Source of the DNA: Spirogloea muscicola
Lineage: Eukaryota; Streptophyta; Zygnematophyceae; Spirogloeales; Spirogloeaceae
NCBI GenBank assembly: GCA_009602725.1
Contig: WELB01000015.1
Location: 1,048,920-1,073,969 of the forward strand
Length of the DNA stretch: 25,050 nucleotides
Direction: 5' to 3'
Shown: in pieces, positions 9,845 through 20,518 of the stretch
Layout of the letters: each line of letters begins with the position of its first letter
Position numbering within the stretch: the stretch's first letter is position 1
Program-made: the position numbers and the translations under genes
Notes under the pieces: model-generated
The model's database searches: none
What the model was told of the DNA's origin: nothing
Seen by the model: the letters and a program-made list of their open reading frames with translations, nothing else

Positions 9845-12662
9845 CTAGCTGGCGCCTGCTGAAATCTGTGTGAGAATGAAGTCCAGCGTGGCATCCCTCT
9901 GCAGCAATGAGATGAGCCACACATTTATATAAGTAATCATGAAACCTGCGAAAGCCCTGCACAGATACAGAAGCCACGACACCAGCAGTCAAGCGTCCTG
10001 GCAGCAGTGAGTGCCAGATTGTCTTGAGGGCGCTTAGGCCGCAGTAACTAGCATCTGCTATTAAACTGCAATAACAAGAATATCAGAAGTACCTTTGCCT
10101 TCAAAGCTTCGTCGTCCGTAGCAAGCTCCTGAGCCACGCTCGCAGCCTCGCGGAAGTGCTTGGCTGCCACCTGCTCCTCGCCCAATGCACGGTCCACATC
10201 GGCGACCTTCGCTAGCGACACCGCTACATCCAGCACCTGCAGCCTTGATAACACATAGCGTGACTAGCTGCCCCTTGCCGTATCCAATGAGACTGGCTGC
10301 TTGATTCTTTGAGGGTGCATGGGCAAGATCAAATTGAGCACCTGAGAGTCGGCAGACAAACACTCAAGGGCCTCTCGCCGGACTCGGAGAGCCTGCTCGT
10401 AGTATCCCCTGCAGGCGGCCAGATCGCCCGCGTGATACCGCAAGTCGCCCAGCTTGTTTAGCGACACCGAGAGCGTATGAGTAACCTGCACAATAAGCGA
10501 GAGAGTAGCTTCAACAATCCATACTGCCACTTCACGAAATAGTAGCACTCACTCCTACGTGCAAGTCAAGCAAGAGTTACTGTGACCTCACAAAGTAGCT
10601 GGTTGAATTGGCCATGAGGGGCTCACTTCCTTGTTTTTACTATCGAGCCCGACTAGCACATCAACTGCCTCCTGATAATGCTTGGCCGCACGATCCATCT
10701 CGCCAGTTATTCGGCTACAGAAAGACACAGCTATAAGTGTTATTTCGATCCAAGCGGCCACAAGCAGGATGATTGTGCACAATATCACAATGTATCTAGC
10801 AACTAACAGTCCAATATATAGTCATCGTCCAATATAAAGTCACCTTCTGTCCGTGGCCAGGACTTGCAAAGAAGCAGGACAAGCTTGCAGAGTCTGTGTG
10901 CATGCTGTTGATCCCAAGGAGGGCCAAAAAAGCACAGGAACTAAGGCTTTTGCTTGGTGTACTGAGGGATGTAAAGGGCTGGACACGAAGAGTGTGCACA
11001 TGTAGGTCGGTATGCAGCGCACCAGCAGTCACCAAGAGAACCCAGGACAGCCCCTAGCTGGCAGCTCAGGGTCAGCCGGTCATCAGGACGCTGCGTCGGC
11101 GTGGCTGCCAGCTCTGCCTGGAGGTCAGTCACACACAGCTCCAGCCGGCTCCTAGCGCTGTCGAAGTTCTGGGCCTGAAAGGCCTGCAGATGTCATGCAG
11201 CTACTGCTCAGATGACAATACCTCCACCAAGTCACTACCACTAGTTATCGGTTAGTGTTGTCTAGAAGGAATGCCTTTCTGCAATGTCGAGCAGCGGCAG
11301 ACAAGAAAGGCACGAAGGAGGATGGCCTTGCTCAGTCACCCGCATTGCCTGCTGCAATAGCAAGCTCCCACGCTCCAGCGCAGCGTCCTTGTCCAACTTA
11401 CGCGTCTCATCTTCTGCAGTATCCAAGACTTAAACATATTAGCAGGAGTTGCAATGATCCACTAATGTTAGTATTGGCTGCCCCACTCAGACTCCCTCAG
11501 ACTCTGCAGACAGCTACCCTTCACTTGTAGCCCTCTGCACAAGGCTCAACTCCACATATATGTATATGAAGCTATCACTTAGCCGTCGTCGGCTGCCTCA
11601 AACTACAAGCTTCTGAAATGCAGCCAGTATGGCTTTCTCTTGTAGCACCGGTGGTGCTTAAGGGCCCTGTTATCCCAAGGAAGGGGCAGTTCTGATGAAG
11701 GGCTAACTGCTTTTCACGATGCTCATCAATAGCCAGTCTCCACTAACAACCTGGACTATGTCTTGTCAGAGATGCCAACTATCCAGATACTGAAGCCAAT
11801 CAAGCACTACACATGGCCAAGGCGCCCTTGGATGACCCTCAGCGACTTGGCATAAGGTCCAACCTGACGCAAGCTCGCCCGCAGCGGCAGTTGACCGCTG
11901 CCTCCGAGCATGCCCAGCGATGTACTTGTCCACCATCGCCTGCATCTCCTTGTCCGGCTCGAGGCCGTCAATGTCCGCCCCGCACAAGGGGCAGTCTCGG
12001 AACGAGGCCAGGCAGCCCCTGCAAACACCGCACACGTCGGCTCCTAGTCCCAGTCAGATAACCATCACAAAGAGTGCTCCACAGTAGTAATTGCCTGAAG
12101 CTGATATATGAAGCAAAAAAGTGTGAAAGTGGACTAGGATATTGGTGGCACGCCGGACTTCCAAGACACAAGCCACAAGCTGCCAAGAGGAGCACGCCTT
12201 CTCACACTATCTGCACGAGCTCACAAAGCGAGATACCTAGAGCCGTTTCTGATTTGAATACACAGACTGTCGCTGCGACTGAGGGACTTTGAGGACCTAT
12301 ACGAGATCAATACACAGTCCCCAAGCTGGACCATGAATACGTAGCCGTGCCATTGATTGGCCATTGATTGCCAATGCTGTCGCTCGCACAGCACTCAGAC
12401 TGCGGCTCTTGACTGCTGGCATGGCGAGGCGAGAAGGCCGGACAAGGACCTGCAGAAGATGTGGCGGCAGGGGCGGCAGCGGCAGGCGTCGAACAGGAGC
12501 GCCTTGCAGTGCGCGCAGCTGAGCGGGCCGATGCGGAAGGAGGCGGAGCTGTAGCCGAGCGGGCAGCGCGGCATGGCGCCGCCGCCGCCGCCGCCGCCGT
12601 CGTCGCGCTCGGCGGCCATCTGCAGCATCCCGAGCTCGGCCTCGAGGCCGCTGGCGGCAGCG
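9845..12662 (-). CDS. RING finger (C3HC4) plus tetratricopeptide-repeat protein, 5'-incomplete
   Basis: Eight exons on the minus strand join in phase: up to 12450 (5' end lost in the N gap), 12018-11864, 11413-11340, 11183-11023, 10714-10627, 10485-10342, 10236-10093 and 9898-9845 (stop TAG). The product opens with a Gly-rich stretch, then CPLGYSSASFRIGPLSCAHC. A full C3HC4 RING follows (CAHC, CRHIFC, RGC, CPLC), split by intron 1 inside the RING. Next come GHARRQRS, RGSLLLQQAMRAFQAQN, LSCQLGAVLGSLGDCCR, THTLSVSLNKLGDLRYHAGD and VLDVAVSLAKVADVDRALG, which are helical TPR units, and a short tail LDFILTQISAGAS. The same order is found in a little-studied plant protein family as I recall it. A RING suggests E3 ubiquitin ligase activity with TPRs binding the target; that is inference. 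It is head-to-head with the EREX-like gene. Confidence 0.88.
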
Positions 12663-12665
12663 GCG

Positions 12666-13114
12666 NNNNNNNNNNNNNNNNNNNNNNNNNNNNNNNNNNN
12701 NNNNNNNNNNNNNNNNNNNNNNNNNNNNNNNNNNNNNNNNNNNNNNNNNNNNNNNNNNNNNNNNNNNNNNNNNNNNNNNNNNNNNNNNNNNNNNNNNNNN
12801 NNNNNNNNNNNNNNNNNNNNNNNNNNNNNNNNNNNNNNNNNNNNNNNNNNNNNNNNNNNNNNNNNNNNNNNNNNNNNNNNNNNNNNNNNNNNNNNNNNNN
12901 NNNNNNNNNNNNNNNNNNNNNNNNNNNNNNNNNNNNNNNNNNNNNNNNNNNNNNNNNNNNNNNNNNNNNNNNNNNNNNNNNNNNNNNNNNNNNNNNNNNN
13001 NNNNNNNNNNNNNNNNNNNNNNNNNNNNNNNNNNNNNNNNNNNNNNNNNNNNNNNNNNNNNNNNNNNNNNNNNNNNNNNNNNNNNNNNNNNNNNNNNNNN
13101 NNNNNNNNNNNNNN
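12666..13114. other. Assembly gap (449 N) flanked by CGG/CCG repeats
   Basis: The unknown bases are bordered by GCCGCCGCC-type triplets at 12579-12600 and CGG triplets at 13115-13136. The region is probably a GC-rich trinucleotide stretch that failed to assemble, and the stated length may be an estimate. It hides the start of the RING-TPR gene. An ATG at 13186 on the minus strand could be its start only if the true gap length keeps the frame. Confidence 0.9.
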
Positions 13115-13400
13115 CGGCGGCGGCGGCGGCGGCGGCGGGGCCTCTGGCGCGACAGCGGTGGAGCTCGCGGTAGCGGCGGGCAGCACTCAGTCGCCGGCCG
13201 TCGCAGCGACTGCCGAAGGCAGCTGATTGGCGGCAGTGCCGCTGCACGCTGCTGCCAACGCCGCCGCCGCCGTCGCCGCCGCCGCCGCCGCGCGCCTTGC
13301 TCGGAGTGAGGTCGACGGACAGAGTACAGAGGCCGGGGAGCGCCGCCATGGCGACGGATCCGCGGCCGCCTGCCGGCGGCGGAAGCGCGAGCAGGGGCCG
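13115..13400. promoter_or_regulatory. Presumed bidirectional promoter, RING-TPR / EREX-like
   Basis: The two genes are divergent, so their promoters must lie between about 12660 and 13400, including the gap. The visible part is extremely GC-rich with CGG/GCC triplet runs. No TATA box is seen. A strong-context ATG (GCCGCCATGG, ATG at 13349) opens only an 18-codon frame ending in a TGA that overlaps the EREX-like start at 13401. It could be a small upstream ORF if transcribed. Confidence 0.4.
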
Positions 13401-16400
13401 ATGACGGCTGCCAGCCCGCCGCCGCGGCTCCGCCGTGATGGCGCCTCGCCGCTGCCGCTCGGCATGGACGCCTGCCCGCGGCCCGCGCACTGGGTGAGAC
13501 TGCAAACCCTAGTCACCCTCAGTCCCTCTCCACAGGTCGCGGGTTCAAACACCGACAATTGCGCTATAGAAAAGCCAGCAGTAGCACCTCCTCCCATGCC
13601 TCTCCGCCAGCTTAGTGCGTTCGTGCTGCTGCATGCGGGCGACGGCATCTGAGCCTCCGCATGGCGGCGGCCGCAAGCAGCGTGGCCGCCACACCGTCTG
13701 GCCGGCGGAGGCCGAGGGCCACTGGGCCTTCTGTGCCATGGTCCTCTCGTGGACTGCATTCCCGGCTGCCCGTGGCGGCCCTGGCGGTACCGCTGTACCC
13801 ACTGTCGTGAGTCCCCCGCCTTCAGTCCTTTCCTTCTCGCAGGTCGCACCTCTGCACGCCAATGCACGGCCTGCTGGGACGCGCCTGTGATGCTGGCAGC
13901 GCGGGCGCCGCCATGGCCCCAGTTCTTCCGCGTGCAGGTCGGGGTGCAGTCGCCCGAGGGCGCGAGCTTTGCGCGGGGCATCCTCCGCCGCTTCTCCGAC
14001 TTCCTCAAGCTACACGCCGCCGTGAGCGCCCACTTCGCCTGCTGCCGGCTGCCAGCTGCCATTTCCCCCTCTCCTCCGCCTCTGCTCCCTCCACCCTTCT
14101 CTCACCTGGGTTGCTGCACTCCTGCAGCTCAAGCGCTCGCTGCCTGGGAAGAAGCTGCGGGCTCCACCCTCCCGGAACTCGCTCGTACGTGTCAGCGCCA
14201 GCCCCGGCCTGCTGGAGGAGGTAAGGCCACATTGTCGTGCTCTCCCTTCCGCCATCTTCATCTTGTGCTCATCTCTGTCGCCGTCTTCTGGGGCAGCGTC
14301 ACGAGCCGCACCGCCGTAGATGCTCCTGTGGCAGCGGCGCAAAGCACTCGAGGACTGGCTGGACGAGCTGCTGAGCGATGTTGACATCTCTCGCTCCGCA
14401 CCCGTGGCCTCCTTCCTCGAGCTCGAGGCCGCGGCACGTGCTGGTGCCCCTCCTCATACTTCCTCCTCCCCCTTCCCCCCTCCTCCTCGTGCCTTACCTT
14501 TCAAGCGTGCCCTTGCCAGCCTGACTGCCTCCACGGACTGCCTGCATGCCTTACCTCCACCAGGCATCAGTACTCACGGTTGTGCCAGTGTGCACCTCGG
14601 CAATCTTTTGGCAGCAATGACGGCGCTGCTGGAAGCCGTGCAGCCGGAGGTTGATGTCAGCGGCGGCCCTCCATCTCCTTTGCTGGGGCCCGCTGAGGCT
14701 GCGCTGCTCGCCCGAAGCCCTCAGCTGATGGCGGCTGGTAATGGCGGCTACGTCAGCGACAGCACGACAGGCGGGCGGGGGACGCCCAGCGAGGGCCTCA
14801 GCGAGGCGGGCGATGAAGAGGGGGGTTATGAGGGAGAGAGGAGAGGGGGAACAGGAGAGGTGGGGGACGCATACCTGCAAGGTCAGGCAAGTGCTGAGGG
14901 CCTGTTCGCGGACGGAGTCGGTGCCACCGCAGCCGGCACGAGGTTGCCAGAAGTTGCTGGCCAGAACGGCGGCGGCAAGATTGGCGGCAGCGATCTGCGC
15001 TCCCACTGGCGTGCCGCATCGCATGACAGCCTCGCATCGGACACGAGCTCAGTTGGCGGCGGCGGTGGTAGTGGAAGCGGAGGAGGCGAACTGGCGCCAG
15101 CAACAGCATTGCCGCAGCCAATGATGAAGGAGTCAGGGGCAGCAGCGGTGGCAGCAGCGTTGGCGGTAGCAGAGAGCCGGGTGCGGGGGCTTGAGGCAGA
15201 GGTGGCTACGGTCGCGGCGCGAGCCTCCGCGGAGCGCGAGCGCTTCACGGCGCTGCAGTGGGAGCTGGAGGAGGCGCGAGGCGCAGCGGTGGCTGAAATG
15301 GCGAGAGCAGCGGCAGCGAGCGCGGAGCTGTCAGCCGCACTGACGGGCAGGGAGGCCGCCGAGGCGAGTGCACGCGAGGACGTGCGGTTGCTGGCTCGTG
15401 AGGTGCTTGCGCTACGGCGGGCGCTGGATGGCACCCGGGCTGACATGGCCGGCGCAACATCGGCGGCTGCTGACGCTGCCGCAGCGGTGGCCGACTTCCA
15501 GGTCTGACCATCGCTCTTCTCCTCCTTCCTCTCACGCCTCTCTCCAGTCTCAGCAGAAAGGAAGCCCAGCATCTCCAGACATGCTTGCTACCCCACCCAC
15601 CACCTTACCCCTCTCCGACACGCTTGTGCTGCAGGCACAGCGAGAAGCGGAGCGTGCAGCGCTGGTGGACGTGTTGCACGAGGCTGGCACGCTGCGCCGT
15701 CGGCTGCGCGAGTGCGGCCTTGACGCGGTTGCATGCGAGGCCAGCTCCGGTGGCGCCTCCACTAATGACACACTTGCACTGCTTTCAACATCTAATGGCC
15801 GCATCACTGCGCTTCTAGCCGAGGTGCCCTCAAGCCCCACCTTGTTCATCACCGTATCTAAGGCACACGTGTGATATCTGGCTGTTAGGGTCAATGTTGT
15901 CACCGTATGCAGTCAAAGCTTTCTTGTCTGTGCGTACTCGCCATTTGCTGCTACAAGTCCAGCTTTCCCTCAAATCTATGAGCAGCTGCCTAACGCACAG
16001 CAGCGTCCCATGGGCAATCGTGGATAGTAATGTTGCCACCACAGACCAAGATTGTACAATCCAGAAGGATATAGTCTCCAGACATGTGATCTGAGATTGG
16101 TTTTGGCTTTTTGCTGGTCATGACGGTGCCATTCTTGGTGCTAGTATGAATTTGAGGTTTGCGAGAAGAATTGCCGGTCCTTAGCTGTATCAGCGCATCA
16201 TTGGTCCTGCTTTTCTGCAGGCTCAGCTCCTGGGTGCGGCCCAGAGCAGCGGCAGCAGCGTTGATGGTGACGACATCAGCGTCAGCGACGATGGCAACAG
16301 AGGCAGCCGCGACAGTGCTGGGAGCGCCAGTGGTGCGCCAGCGGCCAAGGAAGGAGAGACTGTAACAAGTGTGGAGCAGGGCTGCAATGAGGAGGGAGGG

Positions 16401-16640
16401 GCAATGGCACCCAGCACCCGTGATGCCGGCACCGCTGGTGGCCTAGTGGCCGTACTGCGAGTGGCACTCAGCGAGGTGCTCGTGGACAATGCACAGCTGC
16501 GCAAGGCCGTCAACTCCCTGACGCGCAGCGTGCTCGCCACTCGCGATGAGTCCTCCTGTGGCGGCACGAGCGAGAACAAAGATGTCACCGATGGCGGCCG
16601 TGCTGTTGTGCAAAGAGAAGTGCCAGCTGCGCCTTCATGA
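13401..16640 (+). CDS. EREX: PX-domain, coiled-coil endosomal Rab-effector-like protein
   Basis: Seven exons join in phase 0 throughout: 13401-13493, 13681-13806, 13923-14021, 14128-14220, 14335-15501, 15635-15823 and 16221-16640, giving 728 residues. The N terminus [13 protein letters not shown], then [36 protein letters not shown] and [18 protein letters not shown] form the PX domain (about residues 40-165), with the RRF and APP elements used for phosphatidylinositol-3-phosphate. The middle exon encodes a low-complexity Gly/Ser-rich region and then an Ala/Glu/Arg-rich coiled coil (about 400-525). The C-terminal exons carry [19 protein letters not shown] and [20 protein letters not shown], both characteristic of plant EREX/EREL proteins. 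These bind canonical Rab5 on endosomes and act in vacuolar trafficking. The acceptor at 14334 is preferred over 14319 because it gives [12 protein letters not shown] as in the family. Symbol by resemblance only. Confidence 0.9.
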
Positions 16641-17226
16641 CATCGAGGACACCCAAGTCTATATTTCTCATAGAATCAATGCCCTGTGACATTACACATG
16701 ACCCGGTCGTATTCACACAATGAGATAGCCGCCAACCTGGTTCGGCAGCCGTGTGCAATCATTTGGACTGGTCCAACTTGGTCGGGGCTGCATATGCTCA
16801 GAACTGCTTAAGTTGGTGCTTGGGCTGCATGACGTACCGCAACTTGGCTTATGCTTGCTGCCGGCACAAGCGTGTACTGACTGCAAGTGCCTGCCTGAAT
16901 GGCGATGCTGCACCGATGCGGCTGGGCTTTGCAGCGTCTGCAGCGTCTGCTCATCACTCCTACTTACCCAGACTCTAATGCGAGACACATCCCTTCCGAA
17001 GGGTGCGAGCCCTAAGCCCTGCTTCGAAGTGCCTGTGCAATCTTCACGGGGCAGGAACGGTCGCCTATCGAGAATATTCGTGTATCTGACACAAACGAAG
17101 GCCACAATGGCCACGTACGAAGGCAAGCCACATCTTATGACGTACATCACGCACTGCAGATTGACCTCGCTCAGTCATCCCGCTCGCACAGCGAGGTCCT
17201 CGCAGCTGCTGCTGCTGCCGCTGCTG
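16641..17226. other. Intergenic region with dispersed-repeat copy B
   Basis: No gene is seen between the EREX-like stop and the histone-fold gene. The region contains the 12-mer CTACTTACCCAG at 16960-16971, the repeat core at 17064-17174 and a short GCTGCTGCT run just before the telomere-like array. The EREX-like 3' UTR and the histone-fold promoter must lie here. Confidence 0.5.
17064..17174 (+). repeat. Dispersed repeat, copy B
   Basis: Partner of the copy at 6744-6851 on the same strand, with about four fifths identity by eye. Copy B contains the palindromic GGCCACAATGGCC where copy A has GGCCGAATGGCC, so a small GGCC stem is kept in both. It lies about 50 bases before a telomere-like array. 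Confidence 0.75.
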
Positions 17227-17278
17227 CCTAAACCCTGACCCTAAACCCTGGCCCAGCAACCCTAGGACCTCTAAAACA
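17227..17278 (+). repeat. Degenerate telomere-type array upstream of the histone-fold gene
   Basis: About five CCCTAAA-type units (CCTAAACCCTGA, CCCTAAACCCTGG, then CAACCCTAGGA and CTCTAAAAC) end 32 bases before the start codon at 17311. The position mirrors the array directly upstream of DPH7. Confidence 0.8.
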
Positions 17279-17310
17279 CCGATCGCCCGCGGCGGCGGCG
17301 GCGGCACGGC

Positions 17311-19342
17311 ATGCGGGCCGGGCCGGCGGGCCTGGATCCGAGGCTCGCGGAGGAGGAGGCGGAAGCTTCCGAGAAGGAGCAGCTGGGCGGCGGCGATGGC
17401 GGCGGTGACGGCGAGGCGGACTGGCTTCCCAGGGACGGCGAGGAGGACCGCCGGCCCGACGGCAGCAACGAGGACGCCAGCGGCGGCGGCGGCGGCGGCG
17501 GCGGCGGAGGCGGCGGCGAGTGGGAGGACGACGGAGAAGAGGTAGGCGCCCACGATGGCGACGACGGCGAGGACGACAGAGAGGAGGGNGCGGGCCAGCC
17601 GCCGCTGGCGCTGCCGCTGTCGCGCGTCAAGCGCCTGGTGAAGGCGCAGGGCGACGTCGCCATGGTCAGCGCCGAGGCCGGCGTTCTCATTGCCAAGGCC
17701 GCTGTGAGCTTGCTCGGCTCCTCAACCCTAAACCTAAACCCAGACTTCGTAAATCCTCAACAACCCTAAATCCTCATTGTCCATTCCGTTTCTGTACTGC
17801 GGATCATATCCTTGTGGCGTCTCTGCGCCACTCGCCTGCGTCCACTCACGACCGTGTCTAACATAAGATAAGCCACACTGGCTTCAGTGGCTTGAGCCAT
17901 CAGAAGGATCCATAATCCTTTCTCAGTTTTGGCCATTGATGACTGCTCATACCGCTACAAGGAAAGAGCAAGATCATGCTTGCAAACCTTCGGTATTGGA
18001 TTTGGGTTTAGAACGACGAGGGCGCATGACTTCAAGCCCTGCAGCCATAGTGTTATCTCTAATGAAACATTTTGCAGTGACCAACACCCGGACACCATCT
18101 TTGGGTAGTGGGACTCTCACAATGGCGGCTCCTGGCTGCGTGCTGCAGGAGCTGTTCCTTGAGTCGTTCTCTGAGGCGGCGTACACCATGGCCTGCGCTG
18201 CTGGTTCAACCTCCAATCTGACGTACAAGGACCTTGGTGAGCTTCACCTCAAGCTCAGAGCCCTGAGCCCTGAGCCCTGAGCCCCCAAACGTAGAGCGAA
18301 GGTGGTGGGATATGAGACGCCTCTGGTGCTACAGGTTGCTGGCCGGTCACAGCTCAATCTCCACAACAACAGCGAACATCCTGGTCCTGGTTAATCTCAA
18401 TGTTCCAATCGACTTCAAGTGATCATAGGTATCGAGATATAAGTCTAGGTTTCATATTTGCATCTTCGGCCTTCAGGAGCCAAGGGATTAGGACGCTCAC
18501 AACGAGCACCTGATTCGCCTGGCTGGCCCACCTTTTGTGCTTCAAGTACTGCCTTATGTTTGAGAATGCAGACCTCCACCAGCTGTGCCAAAGTCTGCTG
18601 CACAAGAATTACGAATGCCGAAGGGCAACTTTGTTCAGACCTGCGTGCCGCTGCAACAGTCGTGGCTGACTTGATTGTTAATCAAAAGCCGAATGCCTGT
18701 CCTTTCGAAGGCGCGTTGCCTTTGCACTTGCTACACCTGGCCTTGAAGCTGCCAAGGTGTTGCTCAATGTCTGTCTGACTTATGGGGTGTTGGCTGTATC
18801 GATGTGGACTGCTGATAATGAGCTGACTGGAGAAATTGTTGTCTCTTATCAAGAAATGATCTTCATCTTCTTCGTAGGGGTTGCCAGGATATGGTCGGTC
18901 GGTGAGGGTCCCTCTGACCAGGCCAGGAGCAGAGGCTCCATGACCATCGTGCCATACGACATGGACGCAAACTACGTGACAGGAAGCTTTCATGATGCTC
19001 TAAGCTGACGATGAGGTCCCTCGCCCCTTTGTGTGCAGCGGCTGCTGTGGCCAGCACGGAGTGCTTGGAGTTCCTCCGAGGTGAGGCCAAGCTCGGACAT
19101 AACTTGCTTGCAGTATAGTTGCGGCTTTGCTTTGGAGCCAGTTTAGTTAGCTCTCAGATGAGCCATATTCAAGTAGACAGGTAGACCAGTTTCTTAAGCA
19201 GCAACTAAAGGCTATCTGGTAAGCTGAGTGCCACTGGATATGGTAAGTCTTTCCCGCAGACATTGTGCCGGAGATGGTGAAGGCGTCAGCGGCGTTAGCG
19301 GTCCATGCGTCTGAGAGCAATGGGGACTTGGACGTTCATTGA
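17311..19342 (+). CDS. Histone-fold protein of the POLE4/Dpb3/CHRAC (NF-YC-like) group
   Basis: Four exons join in phase: 17311-17703, 18149-18236, 19039-19080 and 19260-19342 (stop TGA), giving 201 residues. The N-terminal half is acidic, rich in Glu/Asp/Gly, with a poly-glycine run at about residues 58-69 and one undetermined base (17589, residue 93). The histone fold runs from about residue 101: LPLSRVKRLVKAQGDVAMVS, EAGVLIAKAAELFLESFSEA, then TSNLTYKDLAAAVAS and CLEFLRDIVPEMV. This is the pattern of the H2A-like partners POLE4/Dpb3, CHRAC and NF-YC10, which pair with an H2B-like partner in DNA polymerase epsilon or chromatin remodelling. I cannot decide between these from sequence. The start is the first ATG of the open frame; the weakly conserved leader leaves it uncertain. 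Telomere-like arrays flank exon 1. Confidence 0.85.
17723..17775 (+). repeat. Degenerate telomere-type array in histone-fold intron 1
   Basis: CAACCCTAAACCTAAACCC is followed, after a short interruption, by AAATCCTCAACAACCCTAAATCC. The array begins about 20 bases inside intron 1, whose donor follows 17703. Together with 17227-17278 it brackets exon 1. Confidence 0.8.
18258..18286 (+). repeat. Heptamer tandem repeat GAGCCCT in histone-fold intron 2
   Basis: Four successive GAGCCC(T) units lie 20 bases after exon 2. The heptamer length and CCCT core recall a telomere variant (CCCTGAG against CCCTAAA), but it may be plain microsatellite DNA. Confidence 0.7.
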
Positions 19343-20518
19343 AATCACACTGCTGGCATGGCATATGAGCAATCTGCTGACTGTATATATGGAGCTCAAT
19401 CAGAAAGTCAGGCAATTACACGGCACACAATACTGGCCCAAGTTTACTCAAGCGAGTTGAAAATACTATTGAAATCGTATGAGGTCTCTTGTTGGCTCTT
19501 TCTGGCTTGTCCTGGTCCCTCTCGGCAAGCTGGACGCGGAGTAACTGCCTGCGGCAAGCTTGCTGGCCTTGAAGTCATTTGTAATAGCCACTTGCTGTGT
19601 GGGCTTTCCGGCTCCTCTAGACCTTGTCCCGTTGCATTTGGCTTGGCCGCTCACAGCCACCGCCCACTTCATAGATCCTTTCGCTTGTGAAACATGTCAG
19701 AGCAATAAGCAGTAACTCGCAAGCGCCACAAGTGACTAGCTGGGTGAGTAATGAGCAAAGTACAGCACCATCTGAGTTGCACCTTGCAGTGGCTACTGAC
19801 ACAATCCTGATTTACTATGACGATCTTGTGGCCATCGAAGTCACTGCTCGACGTGTTACTAGTCATGAATGATTCTTCCCGTCAAGCGCATGGCGTTTTT
19901 ATCTGCTTCAGCAACGGGCATACCCCCTCTGAGGATGATGTCTTTGTACTGCCAAGTCGTAAAGACTGCAAGCAGACACCTGCTAGGACTTCCCTCATTG
20001 TTGTATTGATTGTAAACCCCATCTATGTCGTGGCTGTCCCAAACCACCTATGTCATCTTTGCTCACTTCGCCTGTCAGCTACACAGCTGGCAGGTAAAGG
20101 TAGATACCTCCGTGGTCTTTTTAGGTAGATATCTCCTTGGTCCTCGATGGCTTACCCCGGACTCAAATATTCTGGCACATCTTGTACTTCTACATATTCA
20201 CCGCAGTTGACTTAGATCAGGAAGGACTTGATATCGTGGACGTATGAGACCCGAGGTTCTGCTCGAGTCCACAAATACTTCTGTGTTAGCAATCTCCAGC
20301 AGCCTCTAAGCGAAGCTACAAGTTGGTCAGTCCCAGACGTCACAGCACTGCACTCCACTAGGCAGTCCAGCTGCAGCCCAGTCCAGCGCAGGCCAACTGC
20401 GGTCGCCAGCCGCCATTGCAGCGGCAATGCCTCGACGGGTGCAGCAGCCTCGAGGCTGAACCCCTCGGCATTTACAGAAACCCAATTGCAGTGACCGCCG
20501 AAGTCGCGCTGTGGAGTG
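19343..20518. other. Intergenic region with repeat copies; presumed PCCB promoter
   Basis: No conserved protein is seen. A diverged copy of the 8.5-kb repeat lies at 19608-19665. Two imperfect copies of GGTAGATAYCTCCKTGGTC occur at 20099-20117 and 20124-20142. The last 300 bases, upstream of the PCCB start at 20519, are moderately GC-rich with no obvious TATA box. Confidence 0.5.
19608..19665 (+). repeat. Distant copy of the 8.5-kb hairpin repeat
   Basis: CCGGCTCCTCTAGACCTTGT and the following bases align with 8563-8620 (CCGGCTCCTTCAGACCTTGT), continuing through TTTGG-TTGGCC and CACAGCCACC. Identity is about three quarters by eye over 58 bases. The GGCT...AGCC stem is retained. Confidence 0.65.

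Noticed and set aside
12297-13505. Long minus-strand frame of about 400 codons spanning the N gap
   Set aside because: It is open only because the Ns are read through and the flanks are CGG-rich. After the gap the RING-TPR exon uses a different frame, supported by the C3HC4 motif and splice phases.
13187-14062. Minus-strand open frame of 291 codons opposite the EREX-like exons
   Set aside because: It is a shadow of GC-rich coding sequence. The plus strand has PX-domain homology and consistent introns; the minus frame resembles nothing.
14883-15572. Minus-strand Ala/Ser-rich frame of 229 codons
   Set aside because: Antisense of the EREX-like coiled-coil exon; low-complexity composition only.
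18423-18780. Possible gene or repeat copy inside histone-fold intron 2
   Set aside because: Weak word matches to the dispersed repeat (for example GAATGCC and GAAGG) were not sustained over more than about 20 bases, and no conserved protein is present.
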